The position numbers and the translations under genes are program-made. The notes under the pieces are model-generated. The model saw only the letters and a program-made list of their open reading frames with translations. It ran no database searches and was not told the DNA's origin. From Lineus longissimus (Eukaryota > Nemertea > Pilidiophora > Heteronemertea > Lineidae): a stretch of DNA of 64,000 bases. Positions 1-10,540 of this stretch are shown here, one piece after another. The DNA is taken from assembly GCF_910592395.1 (NCBI RefSeq), contig NC_088317.1:12340001-12404000 (forward strand). The letters are read 5' to 3'. The first letter of the stretch is position 1. Each line of letters starts with the position of its first letter.

Positions 1-253
1 GAGGATTTCTAATTACTTTCTAAATAACTATTTGGAACTCCAAAGTCCTGGGTCTTGATTTACATGTCCAATGTCCGATCATCACTACTTTTATCAAACC
101 TGACCCTCTTACGACCTCACTTGGAGTAAACGCGAGAAATCTGTCACCCCACAGAAGTAAAGTCACCACAAAGATATAATCAATCTAGAGACGTGCCACC
201 AAATAAGTTACATCAGAGTTTTTCAATATATTGAATTTATCGAAATACTCTGG
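1..253. other. Unassigned AT-rich sequence
   Basis: No open frame, repeat or motif that I can support. It precedes a LINE tail and may be more of the same element, but shows no recognisable coding. Confidence 0.5.
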
Positions 254-279
254 TTATATGTAGAGTATTCGTAACCTTC

Positions 280-590
280 CTTGCCGTAACGGACTGAAAG
301 AACTAAAACTGCCATCACTTTTCCACTGCAGGGCTAGAGGTGACATGATCAGTATGTACAAATTTGCATATGGCCACACCAAGAACCAATATCGAAAAAC
401 CCTGCAGTAAAAACGTAAGGGCAAAGCACACACACTCAAGCTGACCAACATCCGTTGCATATCTAATGCAGAAATACTTCTTTACAAACAGAATAGCTAA
501 CGACTGGAACAATGTTCCTCGTGCCACTGGCCTATCAGTACTGGCATTCAGAGCACGGCTTGACTCCTTCTGAGACACAAGAAAGGACAT
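280..590 (+). pseudogene. C-terminal tail of a decayed LINE ORF2
   Basis: Plus-strand translation gives the typical end of a CR1/jockey-type ORF2. A segment reading RNGLKELKLPSL, then RGDMISMYKFAYG, is followed in a shifted frame by NRIANDWNNVP and a final LAFRARLDSF. In this family the region after the reverse transcriptase ends with a conserved tryptophan motif of the N-R-V-x-N-x-W-N-x-L-P type and a closing F-K-x-R-L-D element. A stop codon and at least one frameshift near position 470 separate the pieces, so it cannot be functional. No endonuclease or reverse transcriptase is found upstream within the window, so it is either 5'-truncated or cut by the window edge. Strand is opposite to LINE-A next door. 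Confidence 0.6.
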
Positions 591-599
591 TGATGCATT

Positions 600-894
600 C
601 TAGTCCTAAACTCACCTGACCTATGCCTTATTATATAGCTAAAACACTGTAAATCATCTTTCTCCATCGATTATGTTTTTGATTTAAGAACATAGACTCT
701 TCGTGAGATAAGTACATGTATACTGTAAATATTTCAAGAAACACTATTTATTTCATAACTGTACTCCCGATCACGTGTACATATGCGCACAATTTAATTA
801 TTTTCACAAGGCAATAATCCAACGATTAAGATGCTTTGAATGCTTCGGATGATGATAATGTTGAGTACTTCTCTATGCTGCTAAAACATGAAGG
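600..894. other. Spacer, possible LINE 3' untranslated sequence
   Basis: AT-rich, no open frame. Its position after the preceding LINE tail suggests residual 3' untranslated sequence, but no diagnostic tail repeat is seen. Confidence 0.3.
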
Positions 895-1215
895 ATGAAC
901 AGCACTTCATGCAGAGATCTGCCCGAGAGGTGTTGAAGGCCGATGTCTGAAACCTGGGTGTGTGCTGCATGTAGCAACAAAACGTCACAAATGAAGACGT
1001 TGTCAGAAGGACCAATGCATGGACTGTAACCAGCTGGAACTTGCTGGGCCATGTCTTGGAGATGGAGAAATCCGGACTTCCGAAATTTCTTCATTGGACA
1101 CCGCGCCAGGAAAAAGGCTCCAATGTAGAGGAAAGGGAGCCTGGAGAGGGACTGTGGACATGGAAAGGCAGACAGTAAACAAGGCGTGGTATGTGTTGGC
1201 ATGGGTTGCACAAGA
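895..1215 (+). pseudogene. Remnant of a second non-LTR retrotransposon ORF2 (C-terminus)
   Basis: The plus strand reads NVTNEDVVRRTNAWTV, then LLGHVLEMEKSGLPKFLHW, then WTPRQEKGSNVEE, and ends near AWVAQDSN in another frame. This order (N-E-D-V-V-R-R-T, then L-G-H-x-L-x-M with L-P-K, then a W-T-P basic block, then A-Q-D) is the usual post-RT end of RTE/jockey-like LINEs. Frames are broken, so it is a dead fragment. It abuts the 3' end of LINE-A on the other strand, which suggests LINE-A inserted next to or into it. Confidence 0.6.
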
Positions 1216-1221
1216 CTCAAA

Positions 1222-2964
1222 CTACCTTCTTTGCGTATTTGGATTCCCCTTGTATACTCTCTTGCTTTCACTGTCCATACAGCTTTTTAAAAATCTCACA
1301 AATCTCTTAAAAACCTGGACATCGGACTGTTCGTCTCTACAAATAGACGGCAGCAATATACGATGGGTTCTGAAGGGTAACCTGAATAACTTGAATAACT
1401 TTCGAATGCAATTTCTCCAAGCGGTGTTGAATCTGATAAAAGATCGGTGAGAATAGTCCCACAGTGCGCTACCGTACAATGACATAACATAGGATTTAAA
1501 CAGCCTGTACTTTACTTCGAAATCACAGAAACCGAATAATGATATCATACAGTTTGTTCGCTTGTACATTTCCGCGATGACGTCGTTAATGACGTTATCC
1601 TTAACGTCAACGCCAACCAAGTGACCTAGGTGTTTTGTATGATCTTCGGCCATTATTCTGCCGTTCCATATAATGAAAATCTCTTCGTTCGGCTCTTTTA
1701 TACCGAAGAAAAGCAAAATACTCTTTGTGGCGTTAAATGTGACATGATACTCCATTGAGAAAATATCGCATATCTTCAACATTTCCATCAACCCACATTT
1801 CATTGGAGAAAGAATTACAATGTCATCGGCGTAACCAAACGCCCCCATGAACACGTGACCAATGTGACATCCTAGCTTGGAGCATTCCAATCGTTGAAGA
1901 AGTACATCCATATAGATACAAAAAAGAATTGGAGATAGCATTCCCCCCTGTTTAATCCCATTTTTAACGTTAATTGGCCTGCTCAGTGTGGTTTTCCACT
2001 TTACTCGACACTGTTGAGTCGCGTAAAGTCTAGCAAGAAATCTGGCTATAAGTGGGCAACACCCTTTATTTTTAAGCAGGTTAAACAGTTTGATATATTG
2101 GACCCTATCGAACGCTTTACTAGCGTCTAAGAACATAGCGTACACATTGGACCCTTTTGCTCTGAAATAGTCAATAGTTTGTTGCATGGTGAAGGTGCAT
2201 TGCGTGGTAGAACATTTGGTTTTAAAACCGAACTGTAAATCTGATGACTTAAACGTGCTGGGGCACTTCTCAATCACAATGTGGTCGAACACTTTCCCAA
2301 GAATGTTACTCAACGTTATACCCCTATAGTTTTCTGAGTCGCTCAAAGACTTTCTAGTGTTTTTAGGAATAGGAACAATAACTGAGTTTTTGAAAGCTTC
2401 CGGGACATATGAGTGCGTCAGCATACCGGTGAATAATGCAGCCAGGAGTTCATCTAGGTCTGCAGTACCATGTATTAAATGATCCGAGAAAAGAATTTTA
2501 TGTCCTTCATGCTTTCCTTTGTTTAAAAGCTTAACCGCACCACGGACTTCTGTGGGAGTGATCACGTGATTTCTGCAAGCACACTTGTTCTGCATACAGG
2601 CATTGATGATGTCTCTGTCCATCGTATTTATCAAATCATTCATCTCTGCCTGATCGTACCCAACCGACGAATAAAGTTGCTCGTATTTGTCTGCGAACCT
2701 ATCAGCAATTGAATGCTCGTCATCGGCGTCGTCTATTTTGTTTGGAGTTGGTTTCTTGCCTCCCTTTACTTTGTTAACCATTTTCCAGAAATCTTTATCA
2801 TCGTGTTGTAAATGGGCCTCGGCAATATGCATTTGTCTCCGCGCGACATTCTGTTGTTTTAGTTCTTTTATAGCTAAGTGATATCTTGCTCGGGTCGTTC
2901 TCCTGATATCAGCAACCGCTCCGTTTCGCGGACTCCCGGTGTAACATCTGTGGTTGTTCCCCAT
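1222..2964 (-). pseudogene. LINE-A ORF2, reverse transcriptase and C-terminal region
   Basis: A continuous 580-codon frame. The polymerase domain runs from about residue 190 (VIVPIPK) through YRGITLSNILGKVFD (213-227), motif A with aspartates at D280 and D286 (AMFLDASKAFDRV), motif B (GIKQGGMLSPILF, 337-349) and the catalytic YADD at 378-381. The C-terminal region follows to about residue 575, with a WRNCIRKLFKLFRLPFRTH block typical of one branch of CR1-like LINEs. It copies element RNA into DNA at the nicked target. The first Met is not the true start; upstream coding lies in other frames. Because this frame is unbroken, the polymerase part may be the best preserved piece. Confidence 0.85.
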
Positions 2965-3464
2965 GTGTCAGTGTTTCCAAACAATAGGCAGCTAGAGAGA
3001 CCACGACTTTTCAATAGGGGGGATACACAGAAAAACTTGTCAATCTATTTTTGAGCGTTCCCAAACAATGAGGGGAAACACTCAAAAACAGAAACACTCA
3101 AAAACATTGCACCGGCATCCTTCCACATGGAGTGCCAGAATATGGCACGTTCACGCTCGTCTTTAACTTGATCGTTCCACCCTGGAATGCCTCTGTTTTG
3201 GGTGTCCTTAGGTTGACCTTGAACAAGTATACATTCTACACCCGCGTTGACGCATGCTTTAACAATAAACTCATGAACATAGTCGATTTCGGCTTTGTGG
3301 TCTTTACACATGAAGTTCCGGCAACTTGACATCCCGATAGGGAGGTTTATTTCATCTAACTTATTATCTAGACATGTCTTATACGCTTGAAAATCAGCAG
3401 CTAATGCCCTATTCCAGTTCACGACCGGTTCATTTCTCACTTCTGCTCCATTGTCCGCATTCAA
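2965..3464 (-). pseudogene. LINE-A ORF2, linker between endonuclease and reverse transcriptase
   Basis: An open frame of about 139 residues at 3464-3045 contains the family linker ending in IFWHSMWKDAG. After that the frame runs into about 100 bases that do not look like LINE protein, before the family motif GSPRNGAVADIRRTTRARYH resumes at about 2935. The extra segment (about 2945-3115) holds a short direct repeat of CACTCAAAAACA and could be a small insertion or local duplication. It separates the linker from the reverse transcriptase frame. Confidence 0.55.
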
Positions 3465-4019
3465 TACTTATATCCGTTGTCAGCAGCATTGGGGAGTGAT
3501 CTGACAGGTTGTCAACCTCGTGACGTACTTCGCATGTTAAAACGTTCGGGACCATACCCTCAGACACGAAAAAATGATCGATTTTGGACCGGGCAAAGTT
3601 TGCCTTGCTTTCAAACGTGTAATCTATATTGGCCCGCTACTTGTAGAGAAAAGCGACTCGTTGCCTATGAACCCTTCCAATATTTGGGTATTTCTACTGA
3701 ATATACGAAGTCTGTCCACATTAAAGTCACCACCGAGAATAATGCTGTTAAAATTTTCTGTAGCACATAGTGCGCTCATACTTTGTAATGTTTCAAGGTA
3801 TTCATCAACTTTATCTTCGCCAGGCATGTACGCATTCATATTAAACATCTGTGATTGGCATGTGCAGCGATGACCGCACATATTCGCTTTGAGTCCATTT
3901 TTTCTGATATTACCTTAACCTTAATACTATTTTTTTTAAATATAGCAGCGCCCCCGTATGGTCTCCCAACGAGTAACTCCGTTTCGTTCATGCCGCTCAC
4001 CCCATAACAACAACATTTA
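3465..4019 (-). pseudogene. LINE-A ORF2, rest of AP endonuclease domain
   Basis: Continues the endonuclease after the X insertion. Visible motifs in order: YGVSGMNETELLVGRPYGG, the catalytic GGDFNVD near 3740, and SDHSPM near 3500 with the active-site histidine. A frameshift at about 3626 moves the frame just after SSGP; a second near 3465 leads into the linker. The endonuclease nicks target DNA to prime reverse transcription in this class of retrotransposon. All four signature motifs (N, E, D-x-N, S-D-H) are still present when both halves are considered, so decay is recent enough to leave the domain readable. Confidence 0.75.
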
Positions 4020-4087
4020 TCCAGAAGTATTAAGGTAGCAGGAAGGGTTGGGCGTTTGTGGTTTCTGAGTCTGAGGGGGTTGGTGTC

Positions 4088-4149
4088 TGTTGACTGTGCT
4101 TTAAGAGAGACTAGGCATGGCGCCAGTCTCTCTTAAAGCACAGTCAACA
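4088..4149. repeat. Perfect 25-bp inverted repeat inside element X copy A
   Basis: Arms 4088-4112 and 4125-4149 are exact reverse complements separated by 12 nt. The right arm and its flank are repeated directly at 4467-4526 in the same copy. Identical in copy B at 42143-42204. Confidence 0.9.
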
Positions 4150-4679
4150 GGCATTTGGTCTCAGTATTTGGGTTTTGATTGCCATGACTGTACCCCTGTA
4201 AAAGTCAGAGGAGGAGAAGTTTGGAATGATGAAAGCATTGAAGAAGTAGAAATGTTACTATTGAGGAAAGCAAAATTTATTATGAGACTAGAAGGCAGTG
4301 TCCTGACTTGATTATTTTGAAAATGGCGGTCTGAACACATTAAAAAGTGGAACATGGCATTTTATCGACTTTGAAGTGTTCCGCAGTTAAAGGGAGACTA
4401 TAGGCAGCAGCTAGGTAGGCAAGATAAAGTCATACAAATTTGCCAATAGGGGTCAGTCATATCTCTAGGCATGGCGCTAGTCTCTCTTAAAGCACAGTCA
4501 ACAGGCATTTGGTCTTAGTATTTGGGTAAGTACAGAATCAAGGCAGCTCAGAGAGCAATGATTGAACGATGCTGTGGACAAGTCCAAGGATACTGCATCA
4601 GTCACGACCGACTTCTCATCAGAAAGCGTCACCACCAGCATATTCAATGTTCAGTTCCAACCTGTACCAGTCCAATGCA

Positions 4680-6255
4680 CGCCTGTCATGGTCAGCAGTG
4701 GTCAGCTTAGCGCGATATGGAACATTCTTCCGAAACTCAAGCGAGGGAAGTCTGCTCATTAGCCTATCTCGCGCACTGCTCCTTCTTGTCAAACATCGTG
4801 GTGCAGTGTGGCGTCCTCGAGGATTGCAGCTGGTCGGACAGACGTGAGGTGGAATGTGGGCGGCTGCACTTCTTCGTTGATGTGCGATGGCAGATAGCAC
4901 AGTTGTTGCGTTGCATGACAGCTGAAAGTGAATGTGATATCATAGAACTGAGGCGTTTGCAATGAGACTATAGGTGAAGTAGAAGGAAGGAGTGAAATGG
5001 GCCATCTTCCAGTGACTAATATACAGAGTAAGGGCACTGGGTGTTGTTAGATTCAGCATTGAATGTATTCCTCGTACAAGCGTGAATAGTGTGGACATAC
5101 AGTGAGAGGTGAGAGACCCCTATTGACTACTTCTTGTAACTTTATCTTGGATAGTGCCCCTTTATCAAGACTGAAACCCACTGTGCGGGGCTAAGAAATT
5201 ACCTTTATAATCCTAGTTTGATAACCACTGTGTAGATGATTTGAAGAGTGCTCTGTGGATGTGTGCCTGTAATGTCAATGAAAGTATGATGAGGTGATGA
5301 CGATAGTGGAATGACGAAATATTGGAAAGAGATCTAGGCTATTCCTAGAAGAACATATGTCCTGTTTTGACTAGGTGGCGCATTTTAGAATCAGCAGTGA
5401 GCACTGTGTGTAACATGGTGGAGGCAGCGGAGATAATAACTGTGTCGAAAGTATTGTTATAGGGCCTTCCCTAGGCCCATGGGGTTAAATTTACAATCCA
5501 CGATTGAAAAGACGTAGTTTGATCGCATTCAACTATAAATACATTGAACAGTTGTGTTCCTTTAGTCAACCGATGACCTTTTGTTGGGCCATGATCGGGG
5601 ATTGTAAACTGTAAATGTATTATGGACTGGGAGACGGGGGAAACACAAGTGAAACTGAAATAGACCAAAACAAGTGATTTTGGTGCTTTGGTTTAGACGC
5701 ATGCCCCACATGGGATTATACGGTTCATGTGAACTTGTTGACATCTACATGATCTAGTGCTGTTGGTCATGGTACATGGTAGGCCTAATTATCATGGCTA
5801 TATGTTTCAGGAAAAGCTCGGAGTAAAATGAACTGCCGATGAATAATGATGTTGTTCATGTTTACCATGTTTACTAGTACATAGCCATAGGGTATGCACT
5901 GGCCAGTGCACTTTCTGCACGTCGTCATGGTCATGTACGTGATACCTTGCATATTTTGTTTTTTGAATGCGCATGCTTTTAGGGCAAAATCACTTGTACC
6001 AACACTAATGAATAATATCTTCTTATCCCTATGACTCCATACACAGTGAGGGCATTGTCCCATTCCCATCAAATGGTAACTTATTGTACCGTATTAGGGT
6101 GGAAGTTGGGGAGCAGATACCTACCTTTGCACGCCTGTCGTAATCAGTAGTGATGAGCTTAGCGCGATATGGAACATTCTTCAGAAACTCAAGCGAGGGA
6201 AGTCTGCTCATTAGCATATCTCGCGCACTGCTCCTTCTTGTCAAACATCGTAGTG
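4680..6255 (+). repeat. Internal direct repeat of element X copy A
   Basis: A block of about 120 bp at 4680-4800, starting at CGCCTGTCATGGTCAGCAG and running through CTTAGCGCGATATGGAACAT, recurs at 6130-6250 with a few changes. Only the two ends of this span are the repeat units. Confidence 0.75.
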
Positions 6256-6658
6256 AAATCGTAATGGAAAACGTCTGGCTTTGCGCCAGACGTTGAGACT
6301 AATAAGTGAAGAACTAATAGGTAAAGAACTTCTACTTGCGCGAGACTGCTCTGATAAAATTATCATTGCAGAGACTACGGTGACGTACACATATATTTTT
6401 TACAATCAAAAATGCCCTCAAAAGACGAAATGGAATGATTATTTTATTGATATTTCCTACTATATACCTTCCAATTATCACTTTATATAAATAGATCGGC
6501 GTTAGGTCGCATGCTTTTCTTTCCTGGTGACACTATAAAGCAAAATAGTTGCAACCCCGTAAATGCGCTATAAGTCCAATAATAAGTGACGGTGACCCGT
6601 TATAAATGTTTCGCCAGCTTCGCTTTTTTGCCGCTACGCGGCGCGTTGGGCCCTTGCG

Positions 6659-6855
6659 TCTAGTTCCCTTTCGAATCTAAGAAGCCCGTCGCTGAACTGC
6701 AAATGCTCTTGTATCAAAACAAAGTTTGACTCGTGTAGTAACTTTTGGATGTAATTCATCCTGCCGGCCCCAAGGCCTTGAGAGTTGTAGGTTGTCACTA
6801 TCAGGTTCATAACAAGCATACTAATCAAAAATATACATGTATTGTTTTTACTCAT
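6659..6855 (-). pseudogene. LINE-A ORF2, start of AP endonuclease domain
   Basis: Begins with ATG at 6855, sharing its A with the TAA of ORF1 (TAATG), which suggests translation by termination and reinitiation. The frame gives IVTTYNSQGLGAGR, holding the metal-site asparagine region, and then FVLIQEH with the catalytic glutamate of an apurinic-like endonuclease. It stops being LINE sequence at the X element boundary near 6658 and resumes at 4019 in the same frame. Confidence 0.8.
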
Positions 6856-8229
6856 TATCGGTTTTTTTTCTTTTGCTTCATCGGCATATTGTATTTTCTA
6901 ACTCTTACGCCCTTCGGCCATATTTGTTCATCGAATAGCTTACTAAACTCGCTCTTCGCTACCGTAAGCCTGAACGATTTGAATACAGCGTCTACATGTG
7001 AAACACACTTCAGCTCCCGAATCTCACATTTGAGCCCTTCTACAAATTCCCTCATATCGACATCTGTTGCATCCTTATTAAGTCTGTATATAAAGAGGTC
7101 TCTGTCTGGTTCAGGACCACATTTTACTTTCGATCCTGCTTTCCCGCTACCAGTTATGAAGCGTTGTCTTTTTTTCTCTACACGTATCGACTTTTTCTGT
7201 TCGTAGCGTGATAATGCAAATCCGTCGTCGGTCACAGCCGACTGGTTTGAGCCACTGCTCCGGACCTATTCCGTACTATTCGTCCGTCTGAGATTATGAA
7301 CCGCTGGGACCGTGAGGAGCTTGCCGGCACCTAGCCCTCGGCCCCCACGGCTCCCTCTTCCCCTGCCTCGCGAGTATCCACGAAAGACACCGGAATCACT
7401 GCTTGTGTTATATATTGAACGGTAGGACGTATTGACTTGATCTGCAGCCTTTGTTCCTACTGCCGGTTTTACAGCACTGATAATGTTTGCGTACGTCAGA
7501 GGACTCTCGTCAACATCCTGATCAGCCGAGTCCGATATTCGTTTGTTCAGTCTCTGCGTTTCACTCACGTTTTTTTCTAGCACTTCCTTTATGTTAGTAA
7601 ATTTCGTCTCTAATTTGTAAAGCCTGTCTACCAACGTAATATTATTTAGGTCTTCTGGGGGGGATCTCGGGATTTCCGACAACCTTAGAGCCGAAATCAT
7701 GATTTTGGGAGTCTTGCCACATTTGTCCAGCTTTCTCAGAGCAGTGATAATATCAACGACATTAGCTTCTTCCTCTGATCTTATCGAAGAGGTTTTTCGA
7801 CTCTGCCAGTTGCTGATTATATCACCGATCTGCAAATCCTCGTTCCATAGTTTCTTTTTAGCGATTTTGTTTTTATCATTTGTAAAGAAGCCCACTGCGG
7901 CATTTTTTACATTTTCTATCGTGCCAGTCTGCATTCCAAAAAGGACATATATAAGAACCGGGTCCTCGATATATTTTTCGTCGTCATACGTGTACCAGCT
8001 GTTCTGTTGCGTTTCACACTCATTCAGTTCACCACTGTTCGCACTTCGCATTTCGTTTTCTCCAATAAAGCTGTTTTCTGATTGTTCGCCGTCATGGCGG
8101 GTCAGTTTCAACTGCACTTTTTCCCAATGTCAACGCTGGACTGCCCAATCCGTCCTGCGGTGAGCGCTGATCAGATTTGCATTTCTCGCCAGATAGCCTC
8201 GGCGTGTGCGACTTCTCACTTAAGGACAT
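6855..8229 (-). pseudogene. LINE-A ORF1, nucleic-acid-binding protein, broken
   Basis: The likely start is the ATG at 8229-8227 (MSLSEKSHTPRLSGEK). That frame stops near 8097 and the long frame takes over one base away (…RHDGEQSEN…), which implies a one-base indel near 8100. The long frame carries a conserved block with NNITLVDRLYKLETKF, a coiled-coil-like heptad run, and then a glycine/arginine-rich stretch with SRGRGRGSRGGRG before an in-frame TAG at 7268-7266. Past the TAG the same frame continues to TAA at 6857 with DLFIYRL, a block resembling an RRM-like or C-terminal RNA-binding segment (IRELKCVSHVDAVFKSF) and GVRVRKYNM. In CR1-like elements ORF1 binds the element RNA and acts as a chaperone. 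Total about 450 residues, normal for the family. Confidence 0.7.
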
Positions 8230-9366
8230 GTTGCGGAACGATTGCTTGGCGATGTAGTTAGTATACTAATACTACGGTTGAATGTACATGCAGGCCAATG
8301 TATATATATACATGCACATGCGTATAGAGTGCTATTGGACCTATACAGAGTCTTTTTTCCCAATGTCCAAAAAGACACCGCAAGTTTTAGGGCAGTCTGA
8401 CGATGGCCCCGAAAACTTTCCCTACGAATGCACTTTTACCTTATAGTCTCTTATTTCGACACACGGCGTATACCATTGAAATATGAAATGATTTTTAACA
8501 CTATTAGCCGGAGAGAAATTTCGAACCGGTCATCTTGGACGCCATCTTGATCTCCGATGATATTATACTAATGCAGTGAGTCAAATTTTACAGCTAAAGT
8601 TTAGTTGACCTTTTGCCCACTACTCTTTCAACCTCGTTATCAGCATTCGATCCAAAACAACAGAAAATAAACAATATCAACAGTAGAAACCAGTTCCGAG
8701 GGACGAGTGTGGTTTTGTGGCGAGTATAGTAAGATCATATGGTAAGCCAGCGTGACAACACATTACTTTGAAAAACGACACATGTTTGTTGGCCTACATA
8801 TTCGATTATATTAGTATATGCTACCGAATTAAAAGAAGTGAAAGCGAATATCACGGTGTGTCTCCGCCTTCTTTGATACAAATAATACGGTAAGGAAATA
8901 TGTGTGTGGTTTAATGAGATGGATATGTGATTTCTAGGTACATCCTCACTTTGCCTAATTTGATCGCAGCTATTTCAATTTATAGCCTGTTTTCGTTAGG
9001 AGAGACCGAGTCGCTGTAGGTGGCCAGCGCATCAGCTATATACATGTACATGTACGTATATCAAGTTAATCTTTCTAGCCAGGCAGAGTGACGTTGCCGA
9101 TTTTGACCCATCCGTACACAATTGAAGGTATTATTGTCAAAATGCAGGGCGCCGATCATATGTCGTTAGTTTACTTCGTTTTTAAAAAGTTAAATATCTC
9201 CTGTAAACAGTTTTGTGGAGAGATGGAGATTCTTTATTTTTTTACAAACCGAGGCTGTGTTCGTGCTCCTCAATTTTCCGACTGTATTTGATACAGTGTT
9301 CCTTACCCTCCGGTTGCTGACAAAAATATAGTATTACATGCTGTATGTACGTTGTATGTTCATCGC
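8230..9366. other. Intergenic stretch upstream of LINE-A
   Basis: The part nearest 8230 may include LINE-A 5' untranslated sequence. The rest has no supported coding. It shows short ACATGTACATGTA-type alternations near 8300 and 9045, which recur through the window. Confidence 0.4.
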
Positions 9367-9370
9367 TTAA

Positions 9371-9594
9371 AGGCCATGACTCCAGGTATTTTGCCATTTC
9401 CTGCGGTAAGACGATTGCAAAATTGCACCTAACAATCTATACAATACAGAAAACCCCATGCAGTTTGCTACATCCATTTTGAAGATATAGCCATTTATGT
9501 GTTTGACAACTAGATTACCTAATCAGGCTAGCAACTGGCTTGTTAGAGCCAGACGGCGGGTTCACCAAAAGTTGTGATGTAGATCAGGCTATTG
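9371..9594 (+). repeat. Left terminal inverted repeat of the Kolobok-like element
   Basis: About 224 bp matching the reverse complement of 11962-12185 with scattered mismatches. Contains an internal small hairpin (CTGGCTTGTTAGAGCCAG). Confidence 0.8.
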
Positions 9595-9919
9595 CCCTAC
9601 TTGGGAGGACAAATATCAATTATATCAATTAATGCTCTTAAAATTGATATATGAAGTCTGTTTTTTATTGACATTTTCAATGTTCTAGTATGAAAGCATA
9701 CTTTTGCCCATGATAAATGAGTTTATTGTATTCCAAAAAGTAATTAATCTAATTTTTTAATCTTTTTGGAAAAACGGTAATATTTATTTTAGAAGCCGAA
9801 TCTCACATCTAGAAAGTGTTATTGGAGAACTATGAACCATGCTCTTTCTTAGAGTAGTGTAACAATTAACCATGCTCTTTCCTGGAGAACTAGGATAATG
9901 AAACATGATCTTTCTGAGA

Positions 9920-10540
9920 AAACTTTATCAATGAACCATGATCTTTCTCATAAAACTATTGTATTGAAACCTGCTCTTTCTTGGGATACTATAAGAATGA
10001 ACCGTTCTCATTGTTTGAGAACTATGATTAACCATGCTCATTCTTGATGTTGACTTCTCTTTTCTTTTCCTTTTTTGGACGGGTTTGAATGGGATAATGA
10101 AATTTGGTTTGCTGTTTTTGCTCTTGTGATATCTACATATTTCAAAACATTCCATAAGTTGGTCCCTCCTGCGTAAGCATGGGTTTTTCTTGCCCTCTGG
10201 CAAAAAACTTGTGCTCTCGTGTATAAATGTTAATAATTTTGTATCTATAGGCTAACAACAGGCTGTGATGTCATATGTTAATAATTTATATGATCTGCTT
10301 ATAAATTATTCTTGTTAGTCAGTCTAGCTAGTCTCCTCTAATGACATCTGCCTAACGGATAGTTGGAAATTGAACATAGGGATTTTAAGTTTTATCTTGC
10401 CGCTGAGTCAAGTTTATAGCCATAATTTTATATGGAGTATCTATTTCCATCAGGGAGAGTCATGAGATGAGATAGGTGTGATCTGTCACATAATATAATT
10501 CAACATAGATAACATTTATCTAACTGCCTCTTGTATGAAC
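9920..10540. other. Interior of the Kolobok-like element, left side
   Basis: The stretch 9825-10040 carries several degenerate copies of a unit with GAACCATGCTCTTTCTT and GAACTATGA-like spacing (about 40-45 bp period), i.e. a short decayed tandem array. No protein is recognisable. Confidence 0.45.

Larger units (their letters stand above)
4020..6658. mobile_element. Element X copy A, Helitron-like non-autonomous element
   Basis: A 2.64-kb insertion within the LINE-A endonuclease, almost identical to 42075-45945. It begins TCCAGAAGTATTAAGG directly after an A and ends ...GGGCCCTTGCG directly before a T. The LINE-A frame resumes exactly across it, so no host bases were lost and at most a 2-bp TC duplication was made. 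No terminal inverted repeat is visible. A short hairpin GCCGC-TAC-GCGGC lies at 6630-6642, 16 nt before the 3' end. An A|T target, a TC start and a 3' subterminal hairpin are Helitron traits, but the usual CTRR end is missing. It holds no recognisable protein; its small open frames are not conserved in any family I know. Compared with copy B it lacks about 470 bp near 5152. Confidence 0.7.
1222..8229 (-). mobile_element. LINE-A: decayed CR1/jockey-type LINE, interrupted by element X copy A
   Basis: A minus-strand non-LTR retrotransposon of about 4.4 kb once the inserted element at 4020-6658 is subtracted. Order from its 5' end is ORF1 (8229-6855), then ORF2 endonuclease (6855-6659 and 4019-about 3465), linker (3464-3045) and reverse transcriptase with C-terminal region (2964-1222). 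ORF1 stop and ORF2 start overlap as TAATG. Several frameshifts and one in-frame stop make it non-functional. The sequences on either side of X join in the same reading frame, so X entered the element after it had arrived. The exact clade is not certain; the ORF1 fold and the ORF2 motifs fit the CR1/jockey superfamily. Confidence 0.85.

Noticed and set aside
1019-1450. 143-codon plus-strand frame
   Set aside because: Its first part overlaps LINE debris read in a different frame, and the rest is antisense to the LINE-A ORF2 end.
4117-4311. 64-codon frame starting MAPVSLKAQSTGIW in element X, repeated at 42172-42366 in copy B
   Set aside because: It begins inside the hairpin arm, matches no known family, and conservation between two near-identical copies proves nothing about coding.
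4020-6662. Canonical Helitron reading TC...CTAG|T for copy A
   Set aside because: The CTAG belongs to LINE-A, whose frame needs it, and copy B ends in host CGAG, so CTAG is not part of the element.
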